Source: Flavobacterium azooxidireducens
GTDB lineage: Bacteria > Bacteroidota > Bacteroidia > Flavobacteriales > Flavobacteriaceae
Direction: 5' to 3'
Assembly: GCF_023195775.1 (NCBI RefSeq)
Contig: NZ_CP096205.1
Location: 2,170,001 to 2,234,000, forward strand
Length of the DNA stretch: 64,000 nucleotides
In this document: one piece after another, positions 40,752 through 50,600 of the stretch
Layout of the letters: each line of letters opens with the position of its first letter
Numbering within the stretch: position 1 is the first letter of the stretch
Position numbers and translations under genes: made by a program
The notes under the pieces: model-generated
What the model was told of the DNA's origin: nothing
The model's database searches: none
What the model saw: only the letters and a program-made list of their open reading frames with translations

Positions 40752-41189
40752 TTAGTTAATTCTTTTTAAAACGATAAGAGCAGCAGCTCCATCTGGAATC
40801 TCCTCATTTTCTCCTTCATATAAGAGCCTGAATTTCAAAGTAGTATCGGAAATTGAAACGATTTCAATTGTTTCATCACTATTTGATGTCAATACATTTC
40901 CATTTCTCGTGTAAGTAGCATTATCAATTTCTTCAATACAGCCACCAGAACCATTACTTGAGAACGTGTGGTTTGTGGTTGTGTTACTTGTAAATACAAT
41001 GTAATCTTTTGTGCAACCAGAGGTGTGTTCGTAATCAAAAAGGAATTCTTGTCCAGCAAATGAATATCCATATTTTGAAAATTCCCATTTTCCTTCTAAT
41101 GATGCAGATGAGTTGTCATCGTCGTTAGAACAAGATGTAATTGACGTTAATGAAACGCAAGCAACTAATAATAAAATTAATTTTTTCAT
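40752..41189 (-). CDS. Lipocalin-like lipoprotein
   Basis: The 145-residue protein starts with a lipoprotein signal (MKKLILLLVACVSLTSITSC) and the mature end reads CSNDDDNSS. An acidic stretch after the acylated Cys is the pattern known to send Bacteroidetes lipoproteins to the cell surface. The domain that follows (LEGKWEFSKYGYSFAG, YTRNGNVLTSNSDETIEI) has the strand pattern of lipocalin-like proteins of this phylum. The ligand is unknown. TATATTTG lies on the minus strand at 41217-41210, a -7 type match without a well-placed TTG. It is monocistronic, with its own terminator. Confidence 0.75.
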   Translation of the reverse strand: MKKLILLLVACVSLTSITSCSNDDDNSSASLEGKWEFSKYGYSFAGQEFLFDYEHTSGCTKDYIVFTSNTTTNHTFSSNGSGGCIEEIDNATYTRNGNVLTSNSDETIEIVSISDTTLKFRLLYEGENEEIPDGAAALIVLKRIN

Positions 41190-41248
41190 GTTTTGTCTTT
41201 TATTGTTGGCAAATATAATTTTTTTTCAAATAAATAAGATTTTTTTTA

Positions 41249-42103
41249 TTAAAATATTCGAATTTTTTCTTTAATCTTATGTATGCGATATTTTTTTATA
41301 AATTTTGCTTGTTCAGATGTGACTAAAAGCGGCTTTTTTGCTGATTTTGCTTTCCAAAAACCTTGAAGGTAATCGAAAAATAAGAAAGGTTTTTTCTTGA
41401 GCAGAGCCAATTTTAAAGAAGCAATAGCCGTGATCCAAAAACCATATCCCAAACTATAAAACGCTTCACCTTGTTTAAATCGTGCGGCTTGGTTGTAATT
41501 GGCTCCGGTAGGTTTGAGGTGTTTGACTTGTAAGGATGAATCGGTTACGAATTTCCAATTGTAGAATTTACAAAGCAATTCGTCTACGGTATCCCAACCC
41601 ATTGCCGGTTTTAATCCGCCAATTTCTTCAAAACAGGCTTTTCGGTAGGCTTTGAATGCTCCGCGTATGTGGTCTTTGTCGGTTAGATTTTCTAAAATCC
41701 ATTCGCCATTTTTTTCGATGTAAGCAAATCCACCGACCATTCCAATTGATGAATCGGATTGAAAATGGTTGATAATTGTTTCGAAATAATTGGGAGGAAA
41801 AATTAAATCGGCATCGGCTTTTACGATAAAATCATAGTTGTCATCTACTGTTTCTAATCCTTTATTGAAGGCATGAATGACTTTACTTCCCGGAAGATGA
41901 ATGGCTTCGGAATTTTTGTTTACCAAAGAAATAAAAGCATGTTTTTCAACAAAGGATTTTATGATTTCTTCGGTTTTATCTGTTGAACCATCATTCACCA
42001 CCACCACTTTGGAAGGCAAAACCGTTTGTTCCACTAGCGACTGTAAAGTGAGTGAAATAAATTTTTCTTCGTTAAAAGTTGGTATGATGATATAATATTT
42101 CAT
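41249..42103 (-). CDS. Family 2 glycosyltransferase
   Basis: The 284-residue GT-A protein has the fold's start YIIIPTFNEEKFISLTLQSL and VVVVNDGSTDKTEEI near residue 33. A D-x-D metal site lies in FIVKADADLIFP near residue 94, and acceptor-region residues follow in GWDTVDELLC. No membrane helix is present. It transfers a sugar from a nucleotide donor; the acceptor is unknown. It is the last gene of a minus-strand row with a methyltransferase and a KAS III enzyme, which suggests synthesis of a modified lipid or surface glycan (inference). Confidence 0.88.
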   Translation of the reverse strand: MKYYIIIPTFNEEKFISLTLQSLVEQTVLPSKVVVVNDGSTDKTEEIIKSFVEKHAFISLVNKNSEAIHLPGSKVIHAFNKGLETVDDNYDFIVKADADLIFPPNYFETIINHFQSDSSIGMVGGFAYIEKNGEWILENLTDKDHIRGAFKAYRKACFEEIGGLKPAMGWDTVDELLCKFYNWKFVTDSSLQVKHLKPTGANYNQAARFKQGEAFYSLGYGFWITAIASLKLALLKKKPFLFFDYLQGFWKAKSAKKPLLVTSEQAKFIKKYRIHKIKEKIRIF

Positions 42104-42148
42104 TTTGAAAACTACAATTTTTGAAATTGAATTTTGAAATTGATATTG

Positions 42149-42670
42149 TTATTGACGAACTGCGTAAACCAAATAATACCGATTCGTAAAATACCTTAAT
42201 ATAGGACGAAACCCAATTTTATTAGTGGGATGCGTAAACCTCACACTATCCACAATTTTAAACCCGTTTTTTTCTAAAAGCCAATCGAGTTGCCAGTCTT
42301 CAAATTCGTGGTAATGGCGATCCCATTGATCTGTTTTGCTGCGGTAGGCCGATGAAAACCATAGTCGTAGCGGAATGGAGATGAATAGTTTGTCGCATTT
42401 TACATTTTGTAAAACGGTGTATGGATTGAGTAAATGTTCGAAAATTTCAAAAGCGGTTACGGTAGAATAATTCTCGTTTTGCAAGGTAGATTGGTCGTTG
42501 TCTAAATCTTCGCCGATGGTGTTTTTAACAGAAAAACCATTTTCTTTCATGATGGTTGAAAACGGATTTTCTACTCCTAAATCGAGAATGGTTTCTGATT
42601 TAGAAAGGTGTTTTTCCAGAAATTCAAGGGTAATTTTGAATCGTTTGTTGGGAAATGTTTTTTCGTACAT
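42149..42670 (-). CDS. Class I SAM-dependent methyltransferase
   Basis: The 173-residue protein has a weak SAM-binding motif in ETILDLGVENPFS (D-x-G) and the motif II-like VTAFEIFEHLLNPY, with RHYHEFEDWQL further on. This fits a small methyltransferase with a compact N-terminal part. The frame runs back to 42832, but those first 54 codons are translated from structured repeat C; the ATG at 42670 (MYEKTFPNKRFK) is the natural start. It lies between a KAS III gene and a glycosyltransferase gene. The methyl acceptor is unknown. Confidence 0.82.
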   Translation of the reverse strand: MYEKTFPNKRFKITLEFLEKHLSKSETILDLGVENPFSTIMKENGFSVKNTIGEDLDNDQSTLQNENYSTVTAFEIFEHLLNPYTVLQNVKCDKLFISIPLRLWFSSAYRSKTDQWDRHYHEFEDWQLDWLLEKNGFKIVDSVRFTHPTNKIGFRPILRYFTNRYYLVYAVRQ

Positions 42671-42722
42671 GGTTTGTTTTTCGTGACACAAATGTACTAA
42701 ATAATTTGATGTTGGCACGATG

Positions 42723-42868
42723 TAGCCCTGATTGAAGTGAAAAGCCTTGTGAAGCAAAAACTGATTTTTTCTTGCTGACCCAAAGCGACCTTGGGAGCTC
42801 TTGGGGCGGCTTAGAAAAAACAGTTTTTGCAAACAAGCTTGTAACGGAAAGCAGGATTAGCTCCTGAG
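42723..42868 (+). repeat. Structured dispersed repeat, copy C (upstream of the methyltransferase)
   Basis: GATTGAAGTGAAAAGCC, centre AGCGACCTTGGGAGCTC (42784-42800), and CTTGTAACGGAAAGCAGG ending in ATTAGCTCCT follow the plan of copies A and B. Arms GCAAAAACTG-a-TTTTTTCT (42754-42772) pair with AGAAAAAA-CAGTTTTTGC (42813-42830), 18 bp with one bulged A. It lies antisense between the KAS III gene and the methyltransferase gene. Confidence 0.87.
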
Positions 42869-42871
42869 AAA

Positions 42872-43930
42872 TTACATTCTATAAACAAATGCATTGATGT
42901 TCATTCCGGAACCTACCGAGGCAAAAATGACGATGTCGCCTTTGTTTACCGATTGGTTTTCGAGTTGACCTTTCATGAGTAAATCATACAAAGTTGGGAT
43001 GGTTGCCACACTGGAATTGCCCAAATGATGGATGCTCATCGGCATTATGTTTTCCGGAGTGGGCAAGTTATAGAGTTTAAAAAAGCGTTCGATAATGGCT
43101 TCGTCCATTTTTTCGTTGGCTTGATGAATGAGGATTTTTTTAACGTCGTGTATCGAAATTCCACTTTCGTCTAAGCATTCTTTCATGGCTTTTGGTACTT
43201 GACTTAATGCAAATTCATATATTTTTCGACCGTGCATTTTGATGTATCGGACATCCGGATCGTGGGTTTTGTTGAACGAATCACCAAAAAAGAGGTAATA
43301 GGCTTCGTCGTAGGTGAACGTTGCGGTAGTGTGAGTTAGAATTCCACCTTCTTCATTGGTGGTTTCCAAGATGGTTGCTCCTGCACCATCGGAATAGATC
43401 ATGCTGTCGCGGTCGTGTCTGTCGACAACACGCGAAAGGGTTTCGGCACCAATCACAAGGCATTTTTTTGCCATTCCGGCTTTGATGAATGCTTGTGCTT
43501 GAATGATTCCTTCTATCCAACCCGGGCAACCAAAAAGCACGTCGTAGGCCACGCATTTTGGGTTTTTAATTCGCAAACTGTGCTTTACGCGTGAAGCTAA
43601 ACTAGGTAACAAATCGGCTTGAATAGCTCCTTTTTTTACATCACCAAAGTTATGGGCAAAAATGATGTAATCTAAGGTTTCCGGGTCAATTTTAGCATCT
43701 TCAATTGCTTTTTTAGCGGCTATGAATGCGATGTCTGACGTTAATAAATCATCGGTAACATATCGTCTTTCTTGTATTCCGGTGATTTCTAAGAATTTTT
43801 CTGCGACAACTTCGTTGGGTTGCGAAAACGGTGTACCGTCGCTGTTAAGAAATTGGTGTTGAGCAAAGTCTAAATTAGTTACCGTTTCTGTTGGAATATA
43901 GCTTCCTGACCCAGTTATTTTGATATTCAT
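42872..43930 (-). CDS. 3-oxoacyl-ACP synthase III family protein
   Basis: The 352-residue thiolase-fold enzyme has the FabH triad: Cys in VLFGCPGWIEG (residue ~130), His in LIHQANEKM and Asn in HHLGNSSVATIP. The start MNIKITGSGSYIPTETVTN is typical. FabH enzymes condense an acyl-CoA with malonyl-ACP; many relatives make specialised lipids, and this one is longer than housekeeping FabH. Its position, with a methyltransferase and a glycosyltransferase downstream, fits an accessory lipid pathway. Structured repeat C follows its stop codon after about 3 nt. Confidence 0.87.
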   Translation of the reverse strand: MNIKITGSGSYIPTETVTNLDFAQHQFLNSDGTPFSQPNEVVAEKFLEITGIQERRYVTDDLLTSDIAFIAAKKAIEDAKIDPETLDYIIFAHNFGDVKKGAIQADLLPSLASRVKHSLRIKNPKCVAYDVLFGCPGWIEGIIQAQAFIKAGMAKKCLVIGAETLSRVVDRHDRDSMIYSDGAGATILETTNEEGGILTHTTATFTYDEAYYLFFGDSFNKTHDPDVRYIKMHGRKIYEFALSQVPKAMKECLDESGISIHDVKKILIHQANEKMDEAIIERFFKLYNLPTPENIMPMSIHHLGNSSVATIPTLYDLLMKGQLENQSVNKGDIVIFASVGSGMNINAFVYRM

Positions 43931-44057
43931 ACTTTATTGTGGTATAGAGAGCGAAATTATCAATAATAAACGTAAAAATATAGGATAAAACTATTCTTGT
44001 GATGATTATTGTGAATTATACAGATTTATAGATTAAAAATTATACAACTCTTAATTT

Positions 44058-44435
44058 TTAGCTTTTATTTTGCGATATCTTTATCTGCATAACGGTAGCG
44101 ATACTGAGTGCTTGGGTTTTGATTTTCTCTGCGTTTTCACCTTTGAAATTTTCATCTACGGAGTTATTAAAATGAGTGAGCCAAATTTTAAATAACTCAG
44201 GCGATAAATATTCTTTTTCGTTAATGTCTAAATGTATTTGCGTCAGGTTTTTTGTATAACCACCCGTGCCTAAAATGCCTTGCGACCAAAATGTGACCAA
44301 AATAGGAAGATGCTCTTCTATTTTTATTTTCACAACATCAGTAAAAATATAGCTGATTCGTTCATCGGCTAAGAGTTTTTTGTAGAATTCGTCTACCAAA
44401 TGGTAGAGGTCTTGTTGGGTTTGGATGTCGTTCAT
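44058..44435 (-). CDS. Group III truncated haemoglobin
   Basis: The 125-residue globin has the two-over-two helix plan: YHLVDEFYKKLLADERISYIF (helices A-B) then a distal region, KIEEHLPILVTFWSQGILGTGGY (helix E-F) and IHLDINEKEYLSPELFKIWLTHF (helices G-H; proximal His region). Such proteins bind O2 or NO with a haem pocket of low polarity. Group III is inferred from the IEEHLPILVTFW segment. It is close to gcvP on the same strand but separated by an intergenic hairpin, so cotranscription is uncertain. Confidence 0.88.
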   Translation of the reverse strand: MNDIQTQQDLYHLVDEFYKKLLADERISYIFTDVVKIKIEEHLPILVTFWSQGILGTGGYTKNLTQIHLDINEKEYLSPELFKIWLTHFNNSVDENFKGENAEKIKTQALSIATVMQIKISQNKS

Positions 44436-44450
44436 AAGGTAGTTTAGTTT

Positions 44451-44500
44451 CAGGTTTCAAGTTTCAAGTTGCGAAAACTTGAAACCTGAAACTTGAAACA
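44451..44500. repeat. GTTTCAAGTT/AACTTGAAAC hairpin repeat between gcvP and the truncated haemoglobin
   Basis: GTTTCAAGTT (44461-44470) pairs with AACTTGAAAC (44477-44486) around GCGAAA. Further GTTTCA/TGAAAC units on both sides extend the pattern. It occupies most of the 71-nt gap. The strong stem could also slow or stop gcvP transcripts, but no T run follows. Confidence 0.75.
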
Positions 44501-44506
44501 AATTTA

Positions 44507-47350
44507 TTACATATATGCTTCAATCGGAGCACAGCTACAAACCAAATTTCTATCGCCATACGCTTCATCTACACGACGAACGGTTGGCCAGAATTTGTTT
44601 TCTGCAATATAATCCAATGGAAAAGCGGCTTGTTCTCTTGTGTACGGAAAAACCCAACTGTCATTTGTAACCATTGCCAACGTGTGCGGAGCATTTCGTA
44701 ACACATTATTTGCCTCTTCTTTGGTTGCTGTTTCAATTTCTTTTCGAATGGAAATCATGGCGTCAGAAAAACGGTCTAATTCAGCTAAATCTTCTGATTC
44801 TGTTGGTTCAATCATCAACGTTCCTGCTACCGGAAACGAAACGGTTGGAGCATGGAAGCCATAATCCATTAAACGTTTGGCTATGTCGGTAACTTTGATG
44901 CCTTTTTCTTCAAAACCTCTGCAATCTAAAATCATTTCGTGTGCCGCTCTGCCCATTTCTCCGGAATATAAAATTGGATAATGTGCTTCTAAACGGGTTT
45001 TCATATAGTTTGCATTTAAAATAGCAAATTGAGTTGCACTTTTTAAACCTTCTGCACCCAACATCGTGATGTAGCCATACGAAATTAAACACACCAACGC
45101 AGAACCATAAGGAGCAGCAGAAATAGCTGTGATGGCCTGACTTCCTCCTGTTGGAATGATTGGGTTAGTCGGCAAAAACGGTACTAATTTTTCGTTCACA
45201 CAAATTGGACCAACACCCGGACCACCACCTCCATGCGGAATAGCGAATGTTTTGTGTAGGTTTAAGTGACAAACATCTGCACCAATGGTAGCCGGATTGG
45301 TTAAACCTACTTGTGCATTCATGTTAGCACCATCCATATAAACCAAACCACCATTTTCATGAATTATTTTTGTGATTTCGCAGATTGCACTTTCAAAAAC
45401 GCCGTGCGTAGATGGATAAGTAACCATTAAACAGGAAAGATTGGCAGCGTGTTCAATAGCTTTTGCACGAACATCTTCTACGTCGATATTTCCGTTTTCC
45501 ATGGTTTTGGTTACGATGATTTCCATTCCTGCCATTGCAGCCGAAGCCGGATTTGTTCCGTGTGCCGAAGCCGGTATTAAACACACATTTCTGTGGTTGT
45601 CGCCTCTTGATAAATGATAAGCTCTAATAGCCATCAAGCCGGCATATTCGCCTTGAGCACCGGAGTTAGGTTGCAAGGTTGTTCCTTGAAAACCGGTTAC
45701 TACGTTTAATTGATGCTCTAATTTTTTAAGCATGATTTGATAACCTCCTGCTTGTTCAATTGGGGCAAAAGGGTGAATGCTGTTCCAGTTTGCCATTGAT
45801 AAAGGCAACATTTCGGCAGCAGCGTTTAATTTCATCGTACAAGATCCTAACGAAATCATCGAATGATTTAACGATAAATCTTTGCGTTCTAATTTTTTGA
45901 TATATCGCATTAATTGCGATTCAGAATGATGGTTGTTGAAAACTTCGTGTTGTAAGAAAGCAGACTTTCTTACTAAGTTTTCAGGAACCATTGACTCATT
46001 AGCTAATTGATTAATTGCCTCATTATCTTTGCCAACTGCTTCAGCAAAAATGGAAATAATTTGATTAATATCTTTGATAGAAGTGGTCTCGTTTATTGAA
46101 ATGGAAATAGTTTCGACATCCACATAAAAGAAATTCACTTCGTGTTTTTCGGCAATTGCTTTTACTTTAGAAGCATCGGCTTTTACTGAAATGGTGTCAA
46201 AGAAAGCGGTGTTGGTTTGATAAACACCTAATTTGTTAAGAGCTTCTGCTAATGTAACTGCCGAAGCGTGTACTTTATCAGCAATATATTGTAAACCTTT
46301 TGGGCCATGAAAAACAGCATACATTCCGGCCATCACTGCCAATAAAACTTGAGCAGTACAAATGTTGGAAGTTGCCTTTTCACGTTTAATGTGTTGTTCG
46401 CGGGTTTGAAGAGCCATTCGTAACGCACGATTTCCGTTGGTGTCAATCGTTACACCAATAATTCTTCCGGGCATGGAGCGTTTATATTCTTCTTTGGTGG
46501 CAAAAAAAGCGGCATGAGGTCCGCCGTATCCCATCGGTATTCCGAAACGTTGTGTTGTTCCCACCACTACATCGGCACCCATTTCTCCCGGAGGAGTTAA
46601 TTTTACTAACGATAAAATATCGGCAGCCACAGCTACTTTTATTTCATTTGCTTTTGCTTTTGCAATAAAACCGGCATAGTCGTTAACTTGACCAAATTTC
46701 CCGGGATATTGTAAAATCGCTCCAAAATAGTCTGAAGAAAAGTCAAAATTTTCATGATTTCCAACTACTAATTCTACGCCAATTGGTGTAGAACGCGTTT
46801 GAAGAACCGATAATGTTTGAGGTAAAATTTCTTCGGAAACAAAGAATTTATTTACGTTGTTTTTCTTTTGGTCGCGAGAACGAACGTCAAACAAAAGAGC
46901 CATGGCTTCTGCGGCTGAGGTTCCTTCGTCTAACAAGGAAGCGTTGGCAATTTCCATTCCGCTTAATTCGATAACGGTGGTTTGAAAATTCAGAATCGCT
47001 TCTAAACGGCCTTGAGCAATTTCTGCTTGATAAGGCGTGTAGGCAGTGTACCAACCCGGATTTTCAAAAATATTCCGTTGAATTACTGCCGGAATAATGG
47101 TAGGATGGTAGCCCAAACCAATGTATGATTTGAAAACTTTATTCTTTTTGCCAAGTTCTTGAATATGATTCAAATATTCATATTCGGTCATGGCAGGATC
47201 TAATTCTAAATCTTTTTTAAGACGAATGTCGTCTGGAATAGTTTCGTAGATAAGTTGATCAAAACTTTCAACTCCAATTGTTTTAAACATGTGATTTAAG
47301 TCGCTCTCACGTGGACCTAAATGGCGTAAAGCAAATGCATCTGTTTTCAT
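44507..47350 (-). CDS. gcvP: Glycine dehydrogenase (decarboxylating), P-protein
   Basis: The P-protein of the glycine cleavage system decarboxylates glycine with PLP and passes the aminomethyl group to the H-protein. The 947-residue length fits the fused two-half form. The N-terminal half starts RHLGPRESDLNHM; the C-terminal half has the PLP lysine in HLNLHKTFAIPHGGGGPG (~K700) and MVTYPSTHGVFES. Other gcv genes are not in this window, as is common in this phylum. TACTTTTG at 47421-47414 on the minus strand matches the -7 box, but no TTG is well placed. Confidence 0.97.
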   Translation of the reverse strand: MKTDAFALRHLGPRESDLNHMFKTIGVESFDQLIYETIPDDIRLKKDLELDPAMTEYEYLNHIQELGKKNKVFKSYIGLGYHPTIIPAVIQRNIFENPGWYTAYTPYQAEIAQGRLEAILNFQTTVIELSGMEIANASLLDEGTSAAEAMALLFDVRSRDQKKNNVNKFFVSEEILPQTLSVLQTRSTPIGVELVVGNHENFDFSSDYFGAILQYPGKFGQVNDYAGFIAKAKANEIKVAVAADILSLVKLTPPGEMGADVVVGTTQRFGIPMGYGGPHAAFFATKEEYKRSMPGRIIGVTIDTNGNRALRMALQTREQHIKREKATSNICTAQVLLAVMAGMYAVFHGPKGLQYIADKVHASAVTLAEALNKLGVYQTNTAFFDTISVKADASKVKAIAEKHEVNFFYVDVETISISINETTSIKDINQIISIFAEAVGKDNEAINQLANESMVPENLVRKSAFLQHEVFNNHHSESQLMRYIKKLERKDLSLNHSMISLGSCTMKLNAAAEMLPLSMANWNSIHPFAPIEQAGGYQIMLKKLEHQLNVVTGFQGTTLQPNSGAQGEYAGLMAIRAYHLSRGDNHRNVCLIPASAHGTNPASAAMAGMEIIVTKTMENGNIDVEDVRAKAIEHAANLSCLMVTYPSTHGVFESAICEITKIIHENGGLVYMDGANMNAQVGLTNPATIGADVCHLNLHKTFAIPHGGGGPGVGPICVNEKLVPFLPTNPIIPTGGSQAITAISAAPYGSALVCLISYGYITMLGAEGLKSATQFAILNANYMKTRLEAHYPILYSGEMGRAAHEMILDCRGFEEKGIKVTDIAKRLMDYGFHAPTVSFPVAGTLMIEPTESEDLAELDRFSDAMISIRKEIETATKEEANNVLRNAPHTLAMVTNDSWVFPYTREQAAFPLDYIAENKFWPTVRRVDEAYGDRNLVCSCAPIEAYM

Positions 47351-47640
47351 GTATTTTCTTAAGGGTAAATGTGTGTTGTTAATGAAACCGAAACGGGTTC
47401 AGTTTTAAGCACACAAAAGTAATTATTAGTCTTCTAATTATTAGTTAAACAACGGCTAATATTTTTAGAATTTTTCAACCAAAAAAGCAGTTTATCAACA
47501 AATTTTTATGATTTGGAAGATTTGGGTTTGCTAAAAATTGAATTTTGGTAGTTTAACGAGAATTGAATGTATTACAACGAGTATGTTGCCATAATGTTAA
47601 TTTCTTGTTTAATTTCGATAAAATTTAATGATATCAAATT

Positions 47641-50600
47641 ATGAAAAAAATTACTTTTCTAACATTTTTACTTTTAACTTTTTTTCAGTTAAGTGCTCAA
47701 AATGTTGTGATTAACGAAATTATTACATCAAACTCAACAGTAATAACTGATGATGACGGGAGTTATGAAGATTGGGTGGAATTATACAACACCGGAACAG
47801 AAGCCATTAATTTAGAAGGCTACGGGTTAACAGATTTATCTACAAATCCATATCAATGGGTTTTTCCAGCGTATTGGATCGAACCGGGCGAACATTTACT
47901 TGTTTGGTGTTCAGATAAAAATAGAACTGATATTAATTTTCCATTACATACTAATTTTAAAATTAGTTCGGGTGGCGAGGTAATTACGCTAACAAAACCA
48001 AACGGTGATGTTGAAGATAGTTATCCGGCTGTTTTGGTGCCACAAAATTTCACTTACGGAAGGCAAACAGATGGTTCTGCTATTTTTGTATATTTTCCTG
48101 TGCCAACTCCCGGTGAAACCAACAATACATCAACTGGTTATACAGATGTTTTAGATCCGCCAAGTTTTTCTGCAAATGGAGGTTTTTATACAACAAGTTT
48201 TGGATTAACAATTAGTCATCCTGATCCTGAAGTAACGATTGTTTATACCACAGATGGTTCTGATCCCAACATTGATAATTTGGCAGGAACCACTTATCAA
48301 TACAAAAATGAATATCCTTATGAAGTGGGGCAATTGCCATCGGAAACATTTTTGACGAAAAGTTTTCAATCGATGCAATATTCTGCTCCGCTAACCATTG
48401 TGGATAGAACAAGCGAACCGAATGATATTTCAACGATTTCATCTACCTATGATGCTGATCCATCTTATTATATTCCTGATTTTAATATTTTCAAAGGAAC
48501 AGTTGTTCGTGCCAGAGCTTATAAAGCGGGAGCATTAACGAGTGATATTGTTACCGAAAGTTATTTTGTTTCTCCTGAAGGAACAGACCGTTTCTCGATT
48601 CCGGTTATCTCATTAAGTGTGGATGAAAATAAATTTTTTGATTATAATGATGGAATTTACGTTGCTGGTGAAGATTTTGATAATTGGCGTTTAGAAAATC
48701 CTAATACACCAACTTTATTTAATGGAGAAGGAAATTATGATCGTTCCGGTGATACAACCGAACAAATTGGTCATTTCAATTATTTTGTTAATGGAGGAGA
48801 AGTGTTAAGTCAACGGGTTGGAATTCGTATTAACGGAGGAGGAACCAGAACTTATCAAAACAAATCGTTACGATTATATGCACGATCAGAGTTAGGAGCA
48901 AGCACTTTTGATTATCCAATTTTTCCAAATGAGGATTTTGATAGTTACAAAAGATTGGTTTTGAGAAATTCAGGAAATGACTTTTTTAACACTTATTATA
49001 AAGATGCATTTACACACGAATTAATTGAAAAAACAGGTTTGGATAATCAAGCGTATCAACCTTCTGTTGTTTTTTTAAACGGAGAATATTGGGGAATGCT
49101 AAATATCAGAGAACGTTTAGACAGACATTATTTTGAGAGAAAATATGGAATTGTTGAAGCTGATATTGAAATTTTAGCCGATGGTTATGTAATTGATGAG
49201 GGTAGCGATGCTCATTTTCAAGCTATGTATTCGTATTTTCAAAATAATTCTTTAGTTGATGATGCTAATTTATCTTATATCAATACCCAAATGGATGTTG
49301 ATAATTTTAGAGATTATTTTATTACTAATATCTTTATTCAAAACACCGATTGGCCGGGTTGGAATACGTTGTTTTGGAGAAAGAAAACAGCCGCTTTTGA
49401 ACCTGATGCTCCTTATGGAAACGATGGTAGATGGAGAACAGCCATCAAAGATACTGATGCAGGTTTTAGTCTGATGTTGGATATAAACGACCACAACACT
49501 TTAGAATTTGCAACTGCGTTAGGAGGTCCAATTTGGCCAAATCCGGAATGGTCAACGTTAATTTTACGACGATTATTAGAAAACGAAGCGTTTGAATTAA
49601 GTTTTATCAATCGTTTTGCTGATATGATGAACACGTTCTTTTTACCGGAAAGAGTGGTTGATTTATCCAATCAATTTGCAGCGGTAATTGAACCTGAAAT
49701 TGCGGAACAGTACAATCGTTGGGCTGCTCCATACAGTTTTGCTTGGTGGTTAGAAAGTCAAAATGTGGTGGAAACATTTGCCATAGAAAGACCGGATTAC
49801 CAAAGAGAACACATTCGTGCGAAGTTTGGAATTTCAAACGATATTAATGCAACTTTAGATGTAAATGATGATACAAATGGGTATGTGAAAATCAATACTA
49901 TTAATATTACATCAGATACTCCGGGCGTTTCAGCAAATCCTTATCCTTGGACAGGAATTTACTTTCACAACATTCCTGTAACGTTAACTGCCATTCCGTT
50001 AGAAGGTTTTACTTTCAGTCATTGGAGTGGCGATGTGGATAGTACTGATGCTGAAATTACCTATACTCCAACCGGAAATTTCTCAGTTACTGCGAATTTT
50101 ATTCCTGCTGAAGTTCCTGCAACCGAAGAACCAATTTATTTTTGGATGATGGATGGAAGTGTAACAAACGACACACCACTAACCGCTTTAAATTCATCTT
50201 TTGAAGTAGGAACAGAAGGTGTTTTAAACTATCAATCTTGTTTGGTAGGTTATCCATTTGATAATACACATCCAAATTGGAGAAAAGCTTCGATGGAAAG
50301 AAGAAATAGCCCAACCGACATTAATTATATGCCGGAAGCTAATAATAATTTACCGTTTGCTACTTCTAATATGAGAGGTTTACAAATCAAACAACCTTTC
50401 CAAAATGAAGGTTTTGAAAATGCAATGATTTTCAGTTTTTCAACTTTAGGTTATGAAGATATTGTGTTTGGTTTTGCTGCCAAAGATGAAAATGCTGCCG
50501 ATGGAATTGTGATGGATTATTCAGTAGATGGTTCAACTTTCACCAATGCCGGATTAGCCAATTCAAACATGCCATTAACAGCAACTTATCAATTATTTGA

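Noticed and set aside
47414..47452. TACTTTTG (minus strand) with TTG upstream as the gcvP promoter.
   Set aside because: The nearest TTG is 28 nt away, too far for the consensus; only the -7 box is noted.
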